Positions 53,510 to 62,037 of a stretch of DNA of 64,000 nucleotides are shown here, piece after piece. A model generated the notes under the pieces. It ran no database searches, was not told the origin of the DNA, and was given only the letters and a program-made list of their open reading frames with translations. The DNA lies in the NCBI RefSeq assembly GCF_000406925.1, contig NZ_KE136352.1, positions 16,823 to 80,822 on the forward strand. Reading direction: 5' to 3'. Position 1 is the stretch's first letter; the number at the start of each line of letters is the position of its first letter. Made by a program: the position numbers and the translations under genes. The stretch comes from Enterococcus columbae DSM 7374 = ATCC 51263. GTDB lineage: Bacteria; Bacillota; Bacilli; Lactobacillales; Enterococcaceae.

Positions 53510-54045
53510 TTCAGAGGCTATGAGACAAGCGTTCTGGTTTGAGCAATAAGTCGCAGCAGGCGACAAAAGTGCATATATTTTAACACTTTTTCGACTGCAA
53601 GCTTATTGCCGAAAACCAGCTTGGCTCATGCCGTTTATTCAGAGGCTATGTGTTGAGCGCTTTGATACGAGTAAATAAGTTCCAAGTGGATGGAAAAATC
53701 CTCCATATTTTAAGATTTTTTCAGCAACTTGGCTTATTTACCGAGTATCAGCTCAATCACATGCCGTTTTTAGAGGCTATGAGACAAGCGTTCTGGTTTG
53801 AGCAATAAGTCGAAGTAGGCGATAAAAGTGCGTAAGTTTTAACACTTTTTCGACTACAAGCTTATTGCCGAAAACCAGCTTGGCTCATGCCGTTTACTTC
53901 AGAGGCTATCAAGCGAGCGGGTTGCTATGAGTAAATAAGTCTAACTAGACACAAAAAGTGCACAACTTTTAACACTTTTTGGGGATAGTTACTTATTTAC
54001 CGAATAGCAGCTCGATTGATGCCATTTATTCAGAGGCTACCAGAC
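53510..54045 (-). repeat. Array of long hairpin repeats upstream of srlD (two alternating subtypes)
   Basis: Four hairpins with GGC/GCC-closed stems lie at 53516-53632 (A), 53644-53765 (B), 53775-53891 (C) and 53904-54023 (D), 128-131 bp apart, plus a truncated fifth start at 54031. A and C are near-identical, as are B and D in layout, so subtypes alternate. Ends are shared (TTCAGAGGCTAT and ATGCC.TTTA) but arms differ with kept pairing: ATGAG/CTCAT in A, ATGTG/CACAT in B, ATCAA/TTGAT in D. The core is AAAAGTG...CACTTTTT in A and C. Read towards srlD, A matches the Q unit of the def array at CGGCAATA, GAAAAAGTGT, GCACTTTT and TTATTGCTC. Confidence 0.9.
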
Positions 54046-54329
54046 CTGCGCTTTATCTTTCTTCCTCTTAAAAATAAAAATGCGATGAAATTTTTGATTA
54101 GCACTAATCATTAATTACAAGTAAATAATAAAGCGTTTTCTAAACCAAATTAAGTCAGCCTTTTTTCCGACTCTGAAAAAAAGGGGATACAAATTCCATC
54201 CATCTGAAAAATGATTCATCTCTCACAAGCTCTACGCAATCGTTTCCCTTGTTTACGCAACAACAAACAGCTAATTTATAGCTAGTTTTCATTTCAAAAT
54301 CATTCTTTTTATTTTTTTCTAGTTTTGAC

Positions 54330-54359
54330 TTGACTAACGCAACCGTTTGCGTTTAAAAT
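54330..54359 (+). promoter_or_regulatory. mapA promoter with LacI-type operator in the spacer
   Basis: TTGACT (54330-54335), 18-bp spacer, TAAAAT (54354-54359). The spacer is almost wholly the palindrome AACGCAACCGTTTGCGTT (54336-54353), a classic LacI/GalR-family operator. MalR, encoded downstream of mapA, or CcpA could bind it. Similar half-sites (ACGCAATCGTTT, TTTACGCAAC) lie about 80-110 bases upstream. Confidence 0.8.
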
Positions 54360-54392
54360 ATAGATGACTTAATTCAATTGGAGGATAAAAAT

Positions 54393-56657
54393 ATGAAACA
54401 AATTATGCGTTTATTCGATGTGGATCCATGGAAAGTAAGAACAACTCAATTAGATCGTACACATCGTCGTTTACAAGAATCATTAACTAGTATCGGAAAT
54501 GGCTACATGGGCATGCGCGGAAACTTTGAAGAAACCTATAGCGCTGATCATCATCAAGGAACTTATTTAGCTGGTGTTTGGTTCCCTGACAAAACTCGTG
54601 TGGGTTGGTGGAAAAATGGCTATCCTGAATATTTTGGAAAAGTCATCAATGCGGTGAATTTCTTGGCAATGGAAATTTTAATTAATGGAACTGTTTTAGA
54701 TTTAGCAACCATTGATCCAAAAGATTTTGTTTTAGAGCTAGATATGCAAAACGGTCTGTTAACTCGTTCGTTTGTAGTCGAATTAGCTGATTGCACCGTT
54801 GCTTTTCGTTTTGAACGTTTCTTGAGTATTGTCAAAAAGGAATTAGCCTTTATTCAAGTAAAAGCTACTGTTTTAAAAGGTCAGGCAACCATTCAAATCA
54901 ACTCAATGTTAGACAATAACGTGACGAATGAAGACAGTAACTATGACGAACATTTCTGGCAAGCAGTTGCACAAGGGGAAAGTGATGATTTAAGCTATGT
55001 TACTGCGCAAACGATCGCTAATCCGTTTGGTGTTCCTCAGTTTACAGTAACTGCGGCAATGAAACACAATTTTGAAAGTGATGCTTTATTAGAAATGCCC
55101 TTAATGGTCGCTAATCAATTTAGCTTTGATCTAAAAGCCGGCGAAGGGGTGACTTTTGAAAAAGAAGTATTAATTGTTACCAGTCGTGATGTAGAATCAG
55201 CTGAGCAATTAGATTATGTCACAAAGCTATTTGCTGAATATGGAAGTGACTATGCTGCCTTAAAAGAAGAGCATGCTAAAGCTTGGCAAAAACGTTGGGA
55301 ATTAGCCGATGTCGTAATTAATGGTGACGAAGCTGCTCAACAAGGAATTCGTTTTAACCTATTCCAATTATTCTCTACTTACTATGGTGAAGATGAACGC
55401 TTAAACATCGGTCCAAAAGGCTTTACTGGTGAAAAATATGGTGGGGCAACTTATTGGGATACAGAAGCTTATGCCGTACCATTATACTTATCTTTAGCTG
55501 ATCCAAGCGTGACACGTAGCTTATTGAAATATCGTCATAATCAATTACCACAAGCTTATCACAATGCTCGCCAACAAGGGCTAGCGGGCGCCTTATATCC
55601 AATGGTAACCTTTACCGGTGTGGAATGTCATAACGAATGGGAAATCACTTTTGAAGAAATTCATCGGAATGGTGCGATTGCTTATGCGATTTACAATTAT
55701 ACCAACTATACTGGTGACACGACTTATCTGGCAAAAGAAGGTTTAGAAGTATTAACAGGAATTGCACGCTTCTGGGCTGATCGTGTGCATTATTCTAAAC
55801 GCAAAGATAAATACATGATTCATGGGGTAACTGGACCAAATGAATATGAAAATAATATCAACAACAACTGGTATACCAACTATATCGCTCGTTGGGTCTT
55901 ACAATACACGCTTGAAAGCTATCGTAAATTCGCCGATCAAGCGATTATTGAAATTACACCTGAAGAACAAGCAAAATGGGAAGAAATCATTGAAAAAATG
56001 TACTTCCCTTACGATGAAGAATTAGGTGTCTTTGTTCAACATGATACTTTCTTAGACAAAGATTTACGTCCAGTCGCTAGCTTAGAGCCATCAGATTTAC
56101 CATTAAACCAAAACTGGTCATGGGATAAGATTTTACGTTCCTGCTTTATTAAACAAGCGGATGTTTTACAAGGCATTTACTTCTTCGGCAATCAATTTAC
56201 ATTGGATGAAAAACGGAAAAACTTTGATTTCTATGAACCAATGACTGTACATGAATCTTCTCTATCCGCATGTATTCATGCAATCTTGGCCGCTGAGCTA
56301 GGAATGGAAGAAAAAGCAGTTGAAATGTATGAACGCACCGCCCGTCTTGACCTTGATAACTACAACAATGATACTGAAGACGGCTTGCATATCACTTCAA
56401 TGACTGGTAGCTGGTTAGGGATTGTACAAGGCTTTGCCCAAATGAAGACAGCAAACGAAACCCTAAGCTTTGCGCCATTTGTACCAAAAGCTTGGCAAGA
56501 CTATGCTTTCCATATCAATTATCGTGGTCGTCTATTAGCTATCAAGGTCGATCAACAATTTGTCACTGTGAAAAAATTAAGCGGTGAAGCCATTACGATT
56601 CAGTTGTATCATCAACCATATGAATTAACGGATGAAATCAAAATCGCCTTAGCTTAA
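54393..56657 (+). CDS. mapA: Maltose phosphorylase (GH65)
   Basis: A 754-residue inverting GH65 phosphorylase splitting maltose with phosphate into glucose and beta-glucose-1-phosphate. An N-terminal beta-sandwich (to about residue 270) is followed by a helical linker and an (alpha/alpha)6 barrel. [19 protein letters not shown] and the catalytic-Glu motif [18 protein letters not shown] (Glu about 487) are visible, and the phosphate site is near [23 protein letters not shown] precedes ATG 54393; an upstream ATG at 54378 lies at the ribosome binding site. Beta-phosphoglucomutase, needed next, is not adjacent; the HAD at 46958 could serve but sits in another operon. Confidence 0.92.
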   Translation: MKQIMRLFDVDPWKVRTTQLDRTHRRLQESLTSIGNGYMGMRGNFEETYSADHHQGTYLAGVWFPDKTRVGWWKNGYPEYFGKVINAVNFLAMEILINGTVLDLATIDPKDFVLELDMQNGLLTRSFVVELADCTVAFRFERFLSIVKKELAFIQVKATVLKGQATIQINSMLDNNVTNEDSNYDEHFWQAVAQGESDDLSYVTAQTIANPFGVPQFTVTAAMKHNFESDALLEMPLMVANQFSFDLKAGEGVTFEKEVLIVTSRDVESAEQLDYVTKLFAEYGSDYAALKEEHAKAWQKRWELADVVINGDEAAQQGIRFNLFQLFSTYYGEDERLNIGPKGFTGEKYGGATYWDTEAYAVPLYLSLADPSVTRSLLKYRHNQLPQAYHNARQQGLAGALYPMVTFTGVECHNEWEITFEEIHRNGAIAYAIYNYTNYTGDTTYLAKEGLEVLTGIARFWADRVHYSKRKDKYMIHGVTGPNEYENNINNNWYTNYIARWVLQYTLESYRKFADQAIIEITPEEQAKWEEIIEKMYFPYDEELGVFVQHDTFLDKDLRPVASLEPSDLPLNQNWSWDKILRSCFIKQADVLQGIYFFGNQFTLDEKRKNFDFYEPMTVHESSLSACIHAILAAELGMEEKAVEMYERTARLDLDNYNNDTEDGLHITSMTGSWLGIVQGFAQMKTANETLSFAPFVPKAWQDYAFHINYRGRLLAIKVDQQFVTVKKLSGEAITIQLYHQPYELTDEIKIALA

Positions 56658-56668
56658 TTTACACCTTT

Positions 56669-56716
56669 TAGATTATAGCCAAAGAAGTGTCGCGCTTCTT
56701 TAGCTATAATCTTTTT
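56669..56716 (+). terminator. Terminator after mapA
   Basis: AGATTATAGCCAAAGAAG pairs with CTTCTTTAGCTATAATCT followed by T residues, between mapA and malR. Confidence 0.88.
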
Positions 56717-56788
56717 CTTATTCTATCTACTAGGCAATTACCCGGTTTTTTGCTATGATAAATACGATTATCCCAAGGAGGAAAATAA

Positions 56789-57802
56789 ATGAGCATAACT
56801 GTCAAAGACGTTGCCAAAAAAGCTGGGGTGGCTACTTCAACCGTTTCTCGTGTCATTAATGATCATCCTAGTATTTCAGAAGAAACGAAGAAAAAAGTAC
56901 GCGCGATTATGGAGGAAATGGGCTATATTCCTAATCTCACTGCGCGAAATCTTGGTAAACAGATTTCTAATGCAATTGGCATTATTCTACCCCCTTTAGA
57001 TTCTAAAGAACGACTAGGCAACCCTTTTTATTTAGAAACAATCGAAACGATTAACGAAGAAGCACGGAAAGCTGGTATGACAGTCGCGATTGCAACTGCC
57101 TTAGATTTTGAGGCCCTATTAAGCAATGTGAAACAAATGCATCGCCAAAAGCAAGTCGACGGCTTTATCTTGACCTATTCCGATAATCATGACCCTATCA
57201 TTAACTATCTAATGAAAGAGCAGGTGCCCTTTACTTTAATCGGTCAGCCTTATACTCATGAAGAAAAAATTACCTATGTAGATAATGATAATCAACTGTT
57301 AGGCAAGCAAGCAACCGAATATCTAATGCAACACGGACATCAAAACATTTTGTTTGTTACCAATACCACTCAAGAAAATGTTTACTTTGAGCGTTATTTT
57401 GGTTACCAAAAAGCCTTGATGCTAGCCAATCTACCTGTTCATCCAGCAGTAACCTTTCAAGGACCTGAAGATTATGTCAATTTCGAACAGCTACTAAAGG
57501 ACAAAAAACCTACTGCTTTGGTCGTGATTGATGATTTATTTGCGATGCGGATTATCCAATTACTCAATCTTTACCACTATCAAGTGCCTGAGGATTTATC
57601 CGTTATCAGCTTTAATAATTCCATCTTCGCTACCTTGGTTCATCCATATTTAACCAGTATCGATGTCGATGTGGCCGCCTTAGGTAAAATGGCCACTCAA
57701 AGTCTGATTGAAAAGCTGAATAACAATGAACAGACTAGTGCGCGAATGGTTGTTCCACACCAATTAATCAAACGCGAAACAGTGATTGCTATCAAAGAGT
57801 AA
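56789..57802 (+). CDS. malR: LacI-family maltose operon repressor (MalR-type)
   Basis: A 337-residue LacI/GalR regulator. The DNA-binding head is TVKDVAKKAGVATSTVSRVI with the hinge helix NLTARNLGKQ (about residues 3-60). A sugar-binding domain follows (IGIILPPLDSKERLGNPFY, FILTYSDNHDPI, SVISFNNSIFA). Its place directly after mapA and the LacI-type operator in the mapA promoter point to maltose-responsive repression. AAGGAGG precedes ATG 56789. A separate terminator lies between mapA and malR, so malR likely has its own promoter. Confidence 0.88.
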   Translation: MSITVKDVAKKAGVATSTVSRVINDHPSISEETKKKVRAIMEEMGYIPNLTARNLGKQISNAIGIILPPLDSKERLGNPFYLETIETINEEARKAGMTVAIATALDFEALLSNVKQMHRQKQVDGFILTYSDNHDPIINYLMKEQVPFTLIGQPYTHEEKITYVDNDNQLLGKQATEYLMQHGHQNILFVTNTTQENVYFERYFGYQKALMLANLPVHPAVTFQGPEDYVNFEQLLKDKKPTALVVIDDLFAMRIIQLLNLYHYQVPEDLSVISFNNSIFATLVHPYLTSIDVDVAALGKMATQSLIEKLNNNEQTSARMVVPHQLIKRETVIAIKE

Positions 57803-57853
57803 AAAATAGCCAGTATGATTGCAAACTGAGCCATTCATACTGACTATTTTTTA
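57802..57853 (+). terminator. Terminator after malR
   Basis: AAAAATAGCCAGTATGA pairs with TCATACTGACTATTTTT; it starts at the malR stop codon. Confidence 0.85.
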
Positions 57854-57867
57854 TAAACCAGTCAAGA

Positions 57868-57891
57868 ATACCCGTGATTTTAATCATGGGG
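57868..57891. mobile_element. Possible IS200/IS605-type end hairpin (solo remnant)
   Basis: GAATACCCGTGATTTTAATCATGGG contains the hairpin CCCGTGATT/AATCATGGG. Hairpins of this form, preceded by GAATA, are typical of the right ends of IS200/IS605-family elements carrying tnpB. No tnpA or tnpB is nearby, so at most an end remains. Confidence 0.35.
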
Positions 57892-57931
57892 GCATTTTAG
57901 CAAATACCACTTACCCTTTTTATGAAATAAT

Positions 57932-57979
57932 AAAGCGCTAGACCACTTTCATCTCTGTGGTTCAGCGCTTTGTTTTTTT
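57932..57979 (-). terminator. Terminator of the MerR gene
   Basis: AAAGCGCT...ACCAC pairs with GTGGT...AGCGCTTT, with T-rich sequence on both sides. On the minus strand it starts at the stop of the MerR gene. Confidence 0.75.
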
Positions 57980-58334
57980 ATTTTGAAAATTCTCCACGAC
58001 GATATTTGTCGATTTTTTCATCTAAGCGTTCTAAAGTATCCTTTAATTCTTGATAACGTTCAAACAGCAATTCACGTTCTTTGATCAATATTTTCATTCG
58101 TTCATCAGCCGTTTGTGGACCTTCGTGATATAAACGCGTATAATCGATCAAGCTTTCTATCGATAGACCTGCACTGCGCATGCACTTGATAAATTCAATC
58201 CAATCTAAATCCTGGGCATTATAATTACGAACGCCATTTTTGCGCTGGATATCAGGAATTAAGCCAATTTTTTCATAATAGCGTAAGGTCGCCGGTGTTA
58301 AATCAAAATTTTCAGCCACTTGTGAGATATTCAT
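57978..58334 (-). CDS. MerR-family transcriptional regulator
   Basis: A 118-residue MerR protein. The winged helix-turn-helix is MNISQVAENFDLTPATLRYYEKIGL (region residues 1-25; key core TPATLRYYE), followed by the wing RNYNAQDLDWIEFIKCMR and a dimerisation coiled coil (ERELLFERYQELKDTLERL). It lacks the Cys metal site of MerR itself and resembles the AdhR/YyaN-like group responding to aldehydes or other stress. GGAAG supports ATG 58334 over GTG 58343. Monocistronic; target unknown. Confidence 0.85.
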   Translation of the reverse strand: MNISQVAENFDLTPATLRYYEKIGLIPDIQRKNGVRNYNAQDLDWIEFIKCMRSAGLSIESLIDYTRLYHEGPQTADERMKILIKERELLFERYQELKDTLERLDEKIDKYRRGEFSK

Positions 58335-58410
58335 TTGCTTCACTTCCTTAGGTCATTGTTTTAACATTTTAGCATATTTTTACCTACGTGCAAGGCTTAC
58401 GATGTAAACA

Positions 58411-58451
58411 AAATACACCCGCTAAAAATACGTTGATTAACGGATGTATTG
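58411..58451 (-). terminator. Terminator of the acyl-CoA ligase gene
   Basis: On the minus strand AATACATCCG pairs with GCGGGTGTATT, followed by TTGTTT. It lies just past the stop at 58463. Confidence 0.7.
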
Positions 58452-58462
58452 ATTTGATAGAT

Positions 58463-59992
58463 TTAATTTTGCTCTTGTTTGAATAATTCCTCAATGTATA
58501 AACGGCGAACCTTCATCGTAGCGGTGCGCGGGATATCCTCAAAATCACGGATAATTGGCGCATTTAAATGAGGCAAGTCCTCTACTTGTCGCCACCAAGC
58601 TTCCCAATCCATCTCACAATCAGGAGCTAAGGCAATTACTGGTTGGGCGTGACCTTGTTTATCGCGAACTAAAACGACTTCTGATAAGAAATCTAGATGA
58701 TCTAACAAGAAATCCTCTAACGCCAAATTACTGTCAATGTTTTCAATCAAGTCCACCTGACGATCCTTTAAGTAAAGATGACCTTGTTCATCCATACAAC
58801 CGTAATCACCACTATCCCACCAAGCATCATAAACATTTTCGTTAAAACGTTGCTCCTCTTTGTAATAGGTCAAAGCACGCCCTTTAGATAGAAAATGAAT
58901 ATGGCCATCTTGATTAGCTGGTAAAACATTCCCCTTTTCATCCGCAATACATGCTTTAGTCAAATCGCCTAACCCAACACCCATATCACGCGCATTATCT
59001 GTCGGTAGACTAGCTAGGGTGTGGGCCTTTAAAATCATCGGTCCACATTCACTTTGGCCATACACCTGTAAGAAAACAGGGTCAACCATTTCGCTCGCTT
59101 TTAAAAAGGTATACATCGTCTTGTTATTAATTGCATCAAAGGTTGAGTGATAGTAACGAATACTTGCAAAGCTTGCCGGTTGTTTTTGGGCAGTAAAACT
59201 CCATTGGACAAAATTATTAGGATGCGTTTCTAAAGCAATCGGTTGATGTTTAGCCAAAAGCTGGGCAACCTTTTCACCATCAGCAGTCGCTAGAGGCATC
59301 ATTGGAAAAGCCATCGCCATTAAAGAAGACACACCGATATTAAAGCGAGAATGAACCGGCGAAATATGAAATGCCACCAATTTTTTCTCGGCTATTTTCG
59401 TAAAGACAGTTCTTTGCCATTTGGTACGCCACCCCATTGAATGATAGGAATGACAAATTAATTTAGGAATCCCTGTAGTACCAGATGTGTGTGTCATATA
59501 GGCAATTTCATCTGGAGCTAAAGTCACCTGCTCAACTGGCGTAGCTGGGCTGGTTAAAAGCTGTTGAACGGCTATTTTACGCTCGGCAGCTAAATTGTCA
59601 ATCGCTAACACACGCGCTTTGGTTTCATCATCATAAATAATAAAGGGCTGTTCTAAACGTTCAACAAATACTTCCATCGTCTCAGTTGGAAAATGATAGG
59701 AAATCATCACCGGAATCGCACCGAGATAAGAAGCAGCAACTGCTAGTAAATAAGTGTCAAACTTAGGACTTTTATACATGATGACCTTATCACGCGCTTG
59801 AATGCCTAACGCAGCCAGCTGGTAAGCCCGTTTTAAAATCACTTCATGACTGAGTTGATAAGTGCTAGTTAAGCCTAATTCAGGAAAGGCCGGCAATACT
59901 TCATCCAAAATAATCGGCACTTCAGGAAAATTTTGACAGGCTTGTTGATAATTGGTATACAAATTTAAGGGTTGATAGGCTAAACTATCCAT
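58463..59992 (-). CDS. AMP-dependent acyl/aryl-CoA ligase in the men locus (candidate MenE)
   Basis: A 509-residue adenylate-forming enzyme. The P-loop is MTHTSGTTGIPKLICHS (about residues 164-180), the A5 motif LQVYGQSECGP, the A7 motif WWDSGDYGCMD and hinge LKDRQVDLIEN; the C-terminal Lys appears in TATMKVRRLY. It lies about 95 bases downstream of menC on the same strand, where menE (o-succinylbenzoate-CoA ligase) is often found. It is longer and more divergent than usual MenE, for example DLIENIDSN in place of the common I-I-S-G-G-E-N, so another carboxylate substrate is possible. Confidence 0.7.
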   Translation of the reverse strand: MDSLAYQPLNLYTNYQQACQNFPEVPIILDEVLPAFPELGLTSTYQLSHEVILKRAYQLAALGIQARDKVIMYKSPKFDTYLLAVAASYLGAIPVMISYHFPTETMEVFVERLEQPFIIYDDETKARVLAIDNLAAERKIAVQQLLTSPATPVEQVTLAPDEIAYMTHTSGTTGIPKLICHSYHSMGWRTKWQRTVFTKIAEKKLVAFHISPVHSRFNIGVSSLMAMAFPMMPLATADGEKVAQLLAKHQPIALETHPNNFVQWSFTAQKQPASFASIRYYHSTFDAINNKTMYTFLKASEMVDPVFLQVYGQSECGPMILKAHTLASLPTDNARDMGVGLGDLTKACIADEKGNVLPANQDGHIHFLSKGRALTYYKEEQRFNENVYDAWWDSGDYGCMDEQGHLYLKDRQVDLIENIDSNLALEDFLLDHLDFLSEVVLVRDKQGHAQPVIALAPDCEMDWEAWWRQVEDLPHLNAPIIRDFEDIPRTATMKVRRLYIEELFKQEQN

Positions 59993-60085
59993 TCACATTC
60001 CACCTCAAAATAATATTTGTCTGTGCAATTTTATACGAACAAGCTAATCATAGCACTTTTCCACTAAAATGAATACGCTTTTTTA

Positions 60086-61198
60086 TTATTTTTTCGACTT
60101 AAAGCTTTGTTTGGCATAACAATATTTATTCACCTTTTGCTTATCTAACACCACACCGATGCCCAAGCCCGTCGGTACACTAATTTTGCCAGCGTGAAGC
60201 TGCATTGGCTTAGTAACAATATCTTCTACAAAGTAATGATCAAAGCTTGCCAAATCCGTTGGAAAATCAAAACACGTTTGGGCTGCAAAATGCAGGTGAA
60301 ACGCGCGACCAACGCCCGTTTCGTACATGCCTCCCATCCAAACCTTTAAATCGTGCTGCTGACAAAAGTTGAGCATTTTTTTAGCCGCCAATAAGCCTCC
60401 TACTCTTGGAAGCTTTAGATTGATGACTTGGGCACTGCCTAGCGCGACAATTGTTTGTAAATCGGCTAGGCTACGAACGTTTTCATCCAGACAAATCGGT
60501 GTTTTTAGCTGCGCTTGTAATTTGGCATGTGCGACAAAATCATCGACTGCTAAGGGTTGTTCAATCATTGCCAAGGATAATTCATCTAAAGCCTTTAAAC
60601 TTGCGGCTTGACTTTGATAAGCTGAATTGGCATCAGCCATCAGACACACTTCAGGATAAGCTTGGCGAATTTGTGCTAGTGCTTGATAATCATAGCCGGG
60701 CTTGATTTTTAGCTTGATCCGTTGATAGCCTTGGGCAATTGCTTGATCGACCTGATCCATTAGCTTGGCCAAATCAGGCTCTATGCCTAAGCTAATCCCG
60801 ACCGCTAAAGAGGGCTGCGCATTAGGTAAATAGGCAGCTACACTCTTTTCGGCTAGCTTGGCAGCTAAATCAAATAAAGCCATTTCAATCGCCGCTTTGG
60901 CCATCAGATGTCCACGAATTTTCGTCATCTCCAAGCAAAACGCATCTAGTGTCACCCATTCTTTTGCCAACAACCAAGGAAGCAAATAATGCTGTAAAAT
61001 TTGACGCTCGCCTAAAAGATACTCCTCAACATAATCCGGATGTGGTAAAGCCGTAAGCTCACCGATGCCTATTTGCCCATCTTCGTTAACTAAAACTAAG
61101 ATATCTGCGTACTTAGCCGTTAATTTTCCATAACTCGTTTGAACAGCTTTTTTAAAGGGTAGCTTGACCTGATAGTAATCCACTCGACAAATGCGCAT
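60086..61198 (-). CDS. menC: o-Succinylbenzoate synthase
   Basis: A 370-residue enolase-superfamily enzyme dehydrating SHCHC to o-succinylbenzoate. The KxK catalytic pair is in IKLKIKPGYDY (about residues 160-170). Metal ligands are seen in LMADANSAY and MIEQPL, plus LDENVRSLADL; the second catalytic Lys is in INLKLPRVGG. ATG 61198 (MRICRVDYY) has GAGGG upstream, nine bases after the menH stop. Part of the menF-menD-menH-menC run. Confidence 0.92.
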   Translation of the reverse strand: MRICRVDYYQVKLPFKKAVQTSYGKLTAKYADILVLVNEDGQIGIGELTALPHPDYVEEYLLGERQILQHYLLPWLLAKEWVTLDAFCLEMTKIRGHLMAKAAIEMALFDLAAKLAEKSVAAYLPNAQPSLAVGISLGIEPDLAKLMDQVDQAIAQGYQRIKLKIKPGYDYQALAQIRQAYPEVCLMADANSAYQSQAASLKALDELSLAMIEQPLAVDDFVAHAKLQAQLKTPICLDENVRSLADLQTIVALGSAQVINLKLPRVGGLLAAKKMLNFCQQHDLKVWMGGMYETGVGRAFHLHFAAQTCFDFPTDLASFDHYFVEDIVTKPMQLHAGKISVPTGLGIGVVLDKQKVNKYCYAKQSFKSKK

Positions 61199-61206
61199 AC
61201 TTTCCC

Positions 61207-62037
61207 TCACTTTTCTAAACTAGCCAGCCAATTTAGGACAGTTGTTTGAAACAATAACGGTTGTTCTAAATGGGTACAATGACCGGCTGCTTCAATTATT
61301 GTTAAAGTTGCTTGAGGATGCCCCCAAGCTTGCACAACTTGCTGGCCAAGGCTTAGATATTTATGATCAAGCTGACCAGCTAGATACAATAACGGAAACT
61401 TTCCCTTAGTAGTTAAGCTAGACCAATAATTCATCTGAGCGCCTGTCCCCATGTTTTGCAAGCTCATCGCTAAACCATAAGACACTTGTTGGCTCTTGGC
61501 TTGGAAGATGGCTTGCTGTTGCTCAATAGGCAGCAGGCGTTGGCTGGCAAATAACGCTTGGTCTTGCCAGCTTTGGACAAATTGTGTCAGCGAACATTCC
61601 TGCAACATTTGGCACCAGTTTTTATCATGCACGCGGCGCTTGGCTCTATTTTCTGCACCGATAATCCCTGGAGTGCCGGCTTCCATAATTAAGCCAGCTA
61701 TTGACTCTGGATAAGTTAAGCTCCAAGCCAAAGCCACCCGACTGCCCATCGAATAGCCTAATAAATAAAACTTTGTTAGCCTAAGCTGCTGTGCCAATAG
61801 CTGTAAATCCTTAATCAGCTCACTCATCGTATAGCGATAAGCCGGCAGATAAATACTCGATTGCCCATGCCCTAGTAAATCTAGCGCCAAGAGATTGACT
61901 TGGTCTTGTTGTGCTAAATTAGCAAAAGTTTCCTTAGAGCCCATAAAGCCATGCAGACAAATTAAAGTCGGTCGCTTGGGTTCATAACCATTTAGCCACT
62001 CATATGCATAGCTTGCCTTACGAATAGTTATTTTCAT
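61207..62037 (-). CDS. menH: SHCHC synthase (alpha/beta hydrolase MenH)
   Basis: A 276-residue alpha/beta-hydrolase eliminating pyruvate from SEPHCHC. The oxyanion segment is CLHGFMGSKETF (about residues 28-39), the nucleophile elbow GYSMGSRVAL (Ser about 96), and the catalytic His GHCTHLEQP near residue 252. The start overlaps menD by 20 bases, and menC follows closely, so the three are translationally linked. Confidence 0.92.
   Translation of the reverse strand: MKITIRKASYAYEWLNGYEPKRPTLICLHGFMGSKETFANLAQQDQVNLLALDLLGHGQSSIYLPAYRYTMSELIKDLQLLAQQLRLTKFYLLGYSMGSRVALAWSLTYPESIAGLIMEAGTPGIIGAENRAKRRVHDKNWCQMLQECSLTQFVQSWQDQALFASQRLLPIEQQQAIFQAKSQQVSYGLAMSLQNMGTGAQMNYWSSLTTKGKFPLLYLAGQLDHKYLSLGQQVVQAWGHPQATLTIIEAAGHCTHLEQPLLFQTTVLNWLASLEK

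Noticed and set aside
53510-54045. Integron attC sites
   Set aside because: The hairpins lack the conserved attC core sites, there are no gene cassettes between them and no integrase in the window.
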